From Allacma fusca (Eukaryota > Arthropoda > Collembola > Symphypleona > Sminthuridae): DNA of 64,000 nt. Where the stretch lies: NCBI GenBank assembly GCA_947179485.1, contig OX359250.1, forward strand, positions 31,382,654-31,446,653, written 5' to 3'. Position 1 is the first letter of the stretch; each line of letters begins with the position of its first letter. Shown here piece by piece: positions 61,601 through 64,000 of the stretch. Position numbers and translations under genes: made by a program. Below the pieces are notes generated by a model. That model was not told the origin of the DNA. It worked only from the letters and a program-made list of their open reading frames with translations, and made no database searches.

Positions 61601-63068
61601 GATCGAACCAGTTTTCGGGTAAGTTTAACTCCTCTCTCAAGGATTTTCTCTTTCGGTTCTTTCTCTTAGGAAAGCTTGGGAAAGTAGAACAATGCTATAA
61701 ATTGAAACCTTATTTTCATTGCTTATCTGTATAATCCCATTTGACTTGTAATAATTAAGTGCTTTGGTTTTTAGGGGAAATATTATATTTTGAGTGACCA
61801 TCCCCGATCTCAGTGCGTTTTGGGGTAGGGGTAACGCACAGTTGTAGTTCAGAGATTATCTTTCACTCGGAAGCCATAAAAATAGAGTGGGTTTTTTGTA
61901 CAAATGATATTTCCCCTCGAAATTTAGAATTAAGAAATGCTTTCCTTGTCCCAAGTACCACAATACCAATGGAGTAGATATATGAGGACTAAGCCTAATT
62001 GAGTCTAATTAAAAACAAATTCGTTGGAGAAAGTCAATTTGAAAATGTAGGCTGAGTTTAAAGTTTCGATAGTAAATCATCATGTATTCTTATGCTTACG
62101 AATTTTCTTCCCAGCCGTGTTCTCCATCTAGCATTTGCAGGATTTTTAGTTCCCGTATAAAGCTTTTGAGTATAATTATCTAGGTATATCTATGTCAATA
62201 AAAATCCAATCGAGTTAATCCAAAAGTTTTAGACGTAATTTCAACGGGATTTCAACGGGAGAAGGAGCCTGGTGGAAGCATGTCGAAATCAGTTACGGGA
62301 AAACTTACACTATGTTCCGACAGTAACTATTTTGATTTGTTTTGCAGGAGGGATTGAGGATATTAGTTAATTAGTAGAGAGCTACTTGGAGGAAAAGTTG
62401 ATTAGGTTTAGGAGCGTACCTGTTGTATCTATCCAGTCGGATTGAGTGGAGTGAATACACTTTGAAATACGACATAGTCCGGGGGATACGGAATGGATTT
62501 TGAATACAAAAAGAATTTAATCTTTGGGATAATAAATGCGGTGAACTTTCTCCTATGAGATAGATATAGGCAGGGAAAGTGCGTACGGAAGAAAAATTAA
62601 GATAGGAAATTGGATGGAATTGGAAAAGTAAATCCAAGTTTTTAATTCATTACAATGTAAATTAGGTATGGAAGGAAGATCTGAATGGGACAAGTTTGGC
62701 TTTTCTCCGAGAGTAGTCATTTCCTCCATTTCTGTTCTAAGTTTAGTTACTCACTGATTTTGGGGGAACGAGGTGAAAGTAGACAGTGGGTTTGTGTAGC
62801 TCTTTTTGAGTGGTGTACAGAATGTTATATAAATTGATGCTGTACTATGTACACATATGTTACGGGTAAATTACGTTTGTGCGTCTCTGTCCTTGTGCCC
62901 TGCATCTCTCTAAATCTAAACCTTCCCTATATAATTTTCATGTTGATTCACAGACGGCGAGCGAAATCCTCCGCTACTTGTGGCAAGAAGGTATTACTCA
63001 AGAGAAGGCGGTTATCTTGGTGGGGAATAAGTGTGATTTGGCCCGCGCTCGTGTCATTAGTTCTCAAG
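32523..63068 (+). CDS. RGK-family small GTPase (Rad/Gem/Rem type), 3' end outside window
   Basis: Exons seen: 32523-32862, 35920-36106, 36500-36825, 55521-55612, 61541-61618, 62954-63068; the last ends in mid-codon, so further exons lie to the right. That gives 379 residues so far. An in-frame TGA at 32490 supports the start. Residues 1-250 are a Ser/Arg/Pro-rich extension with 14-3-3-like RxxS sites (RQRRQS). The G domain starts near 251: P-loop GHSGVGKS (258-265), then FIDHPSVEMS (306-315) in place of DxxG, YAPHACVVVYSVTDRTSFR, and GNKCDLARAR with NKxD (366-369). Loss of DxxG and a long N-terminal extension are RGK hallmarks. Members inhibit voltage-gated calcium channels and affect the cytoskeleton. 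The last G-domain motif and the C-terminal binding region are missing from this window. Intron 3 is 18.7 kb, likely rich in regulation. Confidence 0.93.
32863..35919 (+). other. RGK intron 1
   Basis: The 3.06 kb intron begins GTACTT and ends at TATAGTAG. Apart from the short hairpin at 33218-33262 I see only shadow frames and A/T runs. Confidence 0.6.
33218..33262. repeat. 11-bp perfect inverted repeat (hairpin)
   Basis: GAATCTACGCA (33218-33228) pairs with TGCGTAGATTC (33252-33262) across a 23-base loop. Related TGCGTA motifs recur at about 33350 and 33423. The stem is too short to claim a microRNA precursor. Confidence 0.6.
36891..36920. repeat. AC microsatellite
   Basis: About 14 AC dinucleotides in a row, 65 bases into RGK intron 3. 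Confidence 0.9.
39868..39894. promoter_or_regulatory. cluster of three AGGTCA half-sites
   Basis: A perfect 14-base palindrome, TTGACCTAGGTCAA (39868-39881), is an everted pair of AGGTCA half-sites with no spacer. A third AGGTCA follows at 39889-39894. These resemble nuclear-receptor half-sites and sit in the large RGK intron. Function is inference. Confidence 0.3.
40022..40043. repeat. short hairpin
   Basis: GTTGGGGTT and AACCCCGAC are separated by four bases; eight pairs plus one G:T-type pair. It lies ~500 bases upstream of the LINE fragment and is probably incidental. Confidence 0.45.
40557..41909 (+). CDS. reverse transcriptase of LINE (partial, open)
   Basis: About 450 codons are open without a stop. 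In order: TPVPKSENVSTFNDVRPIT (RT block 1), LLDLKKAFDLVDH with the first catalytic Asp, the loop NGTPQGTKLAPLLF, FVDDVTLAE with the catalytic DD pair, NSWFCEKKMELNPKKC, and the thumb block ETRLLGVQVNNKAKWNNHI. Then comes the connection region AYIRVLLEYACPVWCTSL. No ATG start belongs to it; the element is truncated at its 5' end. It lacks the apurinic endonuclease needed for autonomous movement. The intact frame suggests a fairly recent insertion. Confidence 0.88.
   Translation, partial: DITPVPKSENVSTFNDVRPITQTNLFSKILENFIFSKLYDQIINKIEVNQYGTIRNASTSHYLTKIFDFIYKNLDKPNHYIIVVLLDLKKAFDLVDHNTLIQVLIELNINSRDILWLCDFLRGRQQCCRDGNILSDVLSINNGTPQGTKLAPLLFVILINTVIKQFNSKYGNSQNYESAVFVDDVTLAEVVHYSKPPTMQRALDDINSWFCEKKMELNPKKCVQVTIDFSHDRRFSNIDLQINGTVIPKSNETRLLGVQVNNKAKWNNHIENAILKANRRIYMLRKLKQFNFTNRELVIVYKAYIRVLLEYACPVWCTSLNKADKHRLIKFEKRCLSILMGKYVNRFNYMKILNELKLQPILSRLSDQCVKFGKSIFRSPRFRRLLQLKFSTYSKTRSGNRIYEILCKRDRYYNSTIPFLIRQLNGLEDTEYNKLNLSYEIRSLMSSFYK
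40557..42023 (+). mobile_element. 5'-truncated non-LTR retrotransposon (CR1/L2-like, Jockey superfamily)
   Basis: The fragment covers most of a reverse transcriptase frame, a ~110 bp 3' UTR, and a 3' end of short repeats (AATAAATC-AAATC-AAATC then A-rich), which is typical of CR1/L2-type LINEs. The left edge is set where the frame opens after an in-frame TAG at 40554; the true junction could be a little further left. No endonuclease part is present, so it is a 5' truncation product. It lies in the sense orientation in RGK intron 3. A target-site duplication was not resolved. Confidence 0.85.
43601..43637. repeat. GA microsatellite
   Basis: About 18 GA dinucleotides in RGK intron 3. The open frames crossing it on both strands (RERERER and SLSLSLS repeats) are products of the repeat. 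Confidence 0.92.
47617..48236. mobile_element. non-autonomous hAT-type DNA transposon (620 bp)
   Basis: Terminal inverted repeats: the left end is TAGGAATGGGACTGTTCTGG; the right end in reverse complement is TAGGAGTGGGACTGTTCCGG. The eight bases GCTCCAAC stand directly on both sides (47609-47616 and 48237-48244), a perfect target-site duplication of hAT length. The outer ~250 bases on each side are packed with GGTCC/GGACC, TGGTC and GTTCC motifs in both orientations; the middle (about 47870-48000) is A+T-rich. There is no transposase frame, so it would need a transposase from elsewhere. It is inserted in RGK intron 3. Confidence 0.92.
48711..48734. repeat. CT microsatellite
   Basis: Eight CT units, one break (CG), then three more CT units, in RGK intron 3. 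Confidence 0.85.
51171..51204. repeat. CT microsatellite
   Basis: About 12 CT units, then a CCCTCTCTCTC extension, in RGK intron 3. Open frames over it are repeat products. Confidence 0.9.
53067..53190 (-). other. possible antisense exon in RGK intron 3
   Basis: On the minus strand an acceptor-like tract (TATTTTACAG) ends at 53191, followed by a G+C-richer stretch open in one frame (ELRAARLSTEHSDLTRPQDT and on) and a strong donor CCAACT|GTAAGTG after 53067. A second acceptor (TTTGTGTGCAG) lies 14 bases earlier. The peptide matches no family I know, and 124 bases is not a multiple of three. It could be an exon of a nested antisense gene, a non-coding exon, or chance. Confidence 0.2.
53924..53943. 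repeat. GA microsatellite
   Basis: About ten GA units in RGK intron 3. Confidence 0.88.
54982..54997. repeat. GA microsatellite
   Basis: Eight GA units, about 0.5 kb upstream of RGK exon 4. Confidence 0.85.
55846..55872. repeat. TG microsatellite
   Basis: About 12 TG units, one interrupted by TATG, in RGK intron 4. Confidence 0.88.
56931..56956. repeat. AT microsatellite
   Basis: Thirteen TA/AT units in RGK intron 4. Confidence 0.92.
57774..57790. repeat. C5 tract triplet (G-rich on minus strand)
   Basis: Three runs of five C separated by single T bases. The minus strand could form a G-quadruplex only by splitting one run. Low-complexity sequence. Confidence 0.6.
61619..62953 (+). other. 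RGK intron 5
   Basis: A 1.3 kb intron from GTAAGT to GATTCACAG. Nothing else recognised. Confidence 0.75.
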
Positions 63069-64000
63069 GTAAAGCACACCCTACACTTTTACTTACTGTG
63101 TTCATTAAAACTTTACTACATTTCCACAACAGCCCCTGTATACTCTGCATACTTTATGCTTCATCATGGACTTGACAGAGGCATGTTTTCACACAGGGAA
63201 CTTCAGTATTGTTTTCCCCACCTCCTTCCATTCACACCAATGTCTTCATTACAGGGTTCAGCCTCTGCCACTTGTACAAACAATTCTTCCCATGCGTTGC
63301 ATGGTTTAATCCCAACGTCGCACCTGATAGGAGCCAGGCCTTCTGGCTCCATGTAGATATTTCAATCGTCGGACTTTACCAGTCGGAACGTATTAGATGA
63401 CATGTATCTCCATACAGGAGGGGTAATCCGTATAATCAGATTGTATCTAGTTACTTCCTCATTTGAGCATATTGTTTACGAGGGGAGATATGTGAGCGGA
63501 TGTGCGAGTCCACGTGTTTCAAATCAAGTTCAATTTAATCGGATCCAATTATATCCTTCCTTATCACAATATGGTGTTGGAGTAATTGCTCTGCGGCAAT
63601 AACTTACTTCTGCCCCTCCAATGCATAAATATAGGTACATCAGCCCTGCTTTTTACTACAGAGCTAAGACTGACATGACCTTTACATTCAAAGGCATGTC
63701 CGCCTGAAATAGACTGTGAATTCCCAATGGTTATTTTGAGTCTTCACAAATTTACTGTTTGTAAAATTGGAATCACAATTTTCTCCTTGGTACTTAATAA
63801 GTACACTCCTTAATGGTTTTATACTTTTTAGCACTCTATAAGAATATTAAAAAACATTCAAATCGTACTAGCTAAATATAAGGAGAAAAATTTCCTTTCA
63901 CGGTCCTGCCCCCAATTTTCATTTGTCAGCAGGAGCACTTCACACGGTGGCTGAAAGTAATATCGTCGTTAGTTGAAACGTGCGGAGATTCCATCAAAGG
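63069..64000 (+). other. RGK intron 6, start only
   Basis: Starts with GTAAAG after the NKxD-containing exon and runs to the right edge. The next expected exon, which should begin by completing a Gly or Glu codon and carry the ETS/SAK-type motif, is not seen here. Confidence 0.7.

Noticed and set aside
1-64000. tRNA, rRNA, spliceosomal RNA, known microRNA and CRISPR searches by eye
   Set aside because: No tRNA B-box with a matching cloverleaf, no familiar snRNA or microRNA seed with precursor, and no regularly spaced repeats. A covariance-model scan could still find divergent ones.

Overview
This 64 kb window is animal nuclear DNA, A+T-rich, with GT-AG introns, microsatellites and transposon remnants. 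The proteins point to an arthropod: the Neto-like CUB receptor and the RGK-type GTPase, whose switch II reads DHPS instead of DxxG, look closest to the insect/crustacean forms as I remember them. I cannot name the species. The exon models below were built by hand. At every junction the GT/AG signals, the codon phase and the protein homology agree.

Layout: (1) 1-4196 is non-coding and holds a ~450 bp imperfect foldback repeat and a short palindrome. (2) 4197-5023 (+) is guanylate kinase, 3 exons, 213 aa. (3) 5024-17938 is ~13 kb of intergenic or 5' regulatory DNA with copies of a short MITE-like repeat. (4) 17939-21120 (+) is a Neto homologue, 6 exons, ~663 aa: two CUB domains, an LDLa module, one membrane segment and a long disordered tail. 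(5) 21755-28707 (-) is 5-oxoprolinase, complete in 20 exons, 1250 aa, convergent with Neto. (6) 29524-31121 (+) is exosome subunit RRP41/EXOSC4, 3 exons, 261 aa, divergent from 5-oxoprolinase with ~0.8 kb between start codons. (7) 32523 to the right edge (+) is an RGK-family small GTPase, six exons seen, truncated by the window, spread over >30 kb because of an ~18.7 kb intron.

The large RGK intron carries a LINE fragment with a long open reverse transcriptase frame, a 620 bp hAT-type non-autonomous element with a perfect 8-bp target-site duplication, a cluster of AGGTCA half-sites and several GA/CT tracts. It may also hold one antisense exon.

The five host genes are functionally unrelated: nucleotide metabolism, synaptic glutamate-receptor auxiliary protein, glutathione cycle, RNA decay, and a predicted calcium-channel/cytoskeleton-regulating GTPase. 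Apart from the divergent 5-oxoprolinase/EXOSC4 pair, nothing suggests they are regulated together. I found no tRNA, rRNA, CRISPR or prokaryotic feature, and no clearly new multi-gene system. The most unusual items are the palindromic and hAT elements and the nuclear-receptor-type sites.
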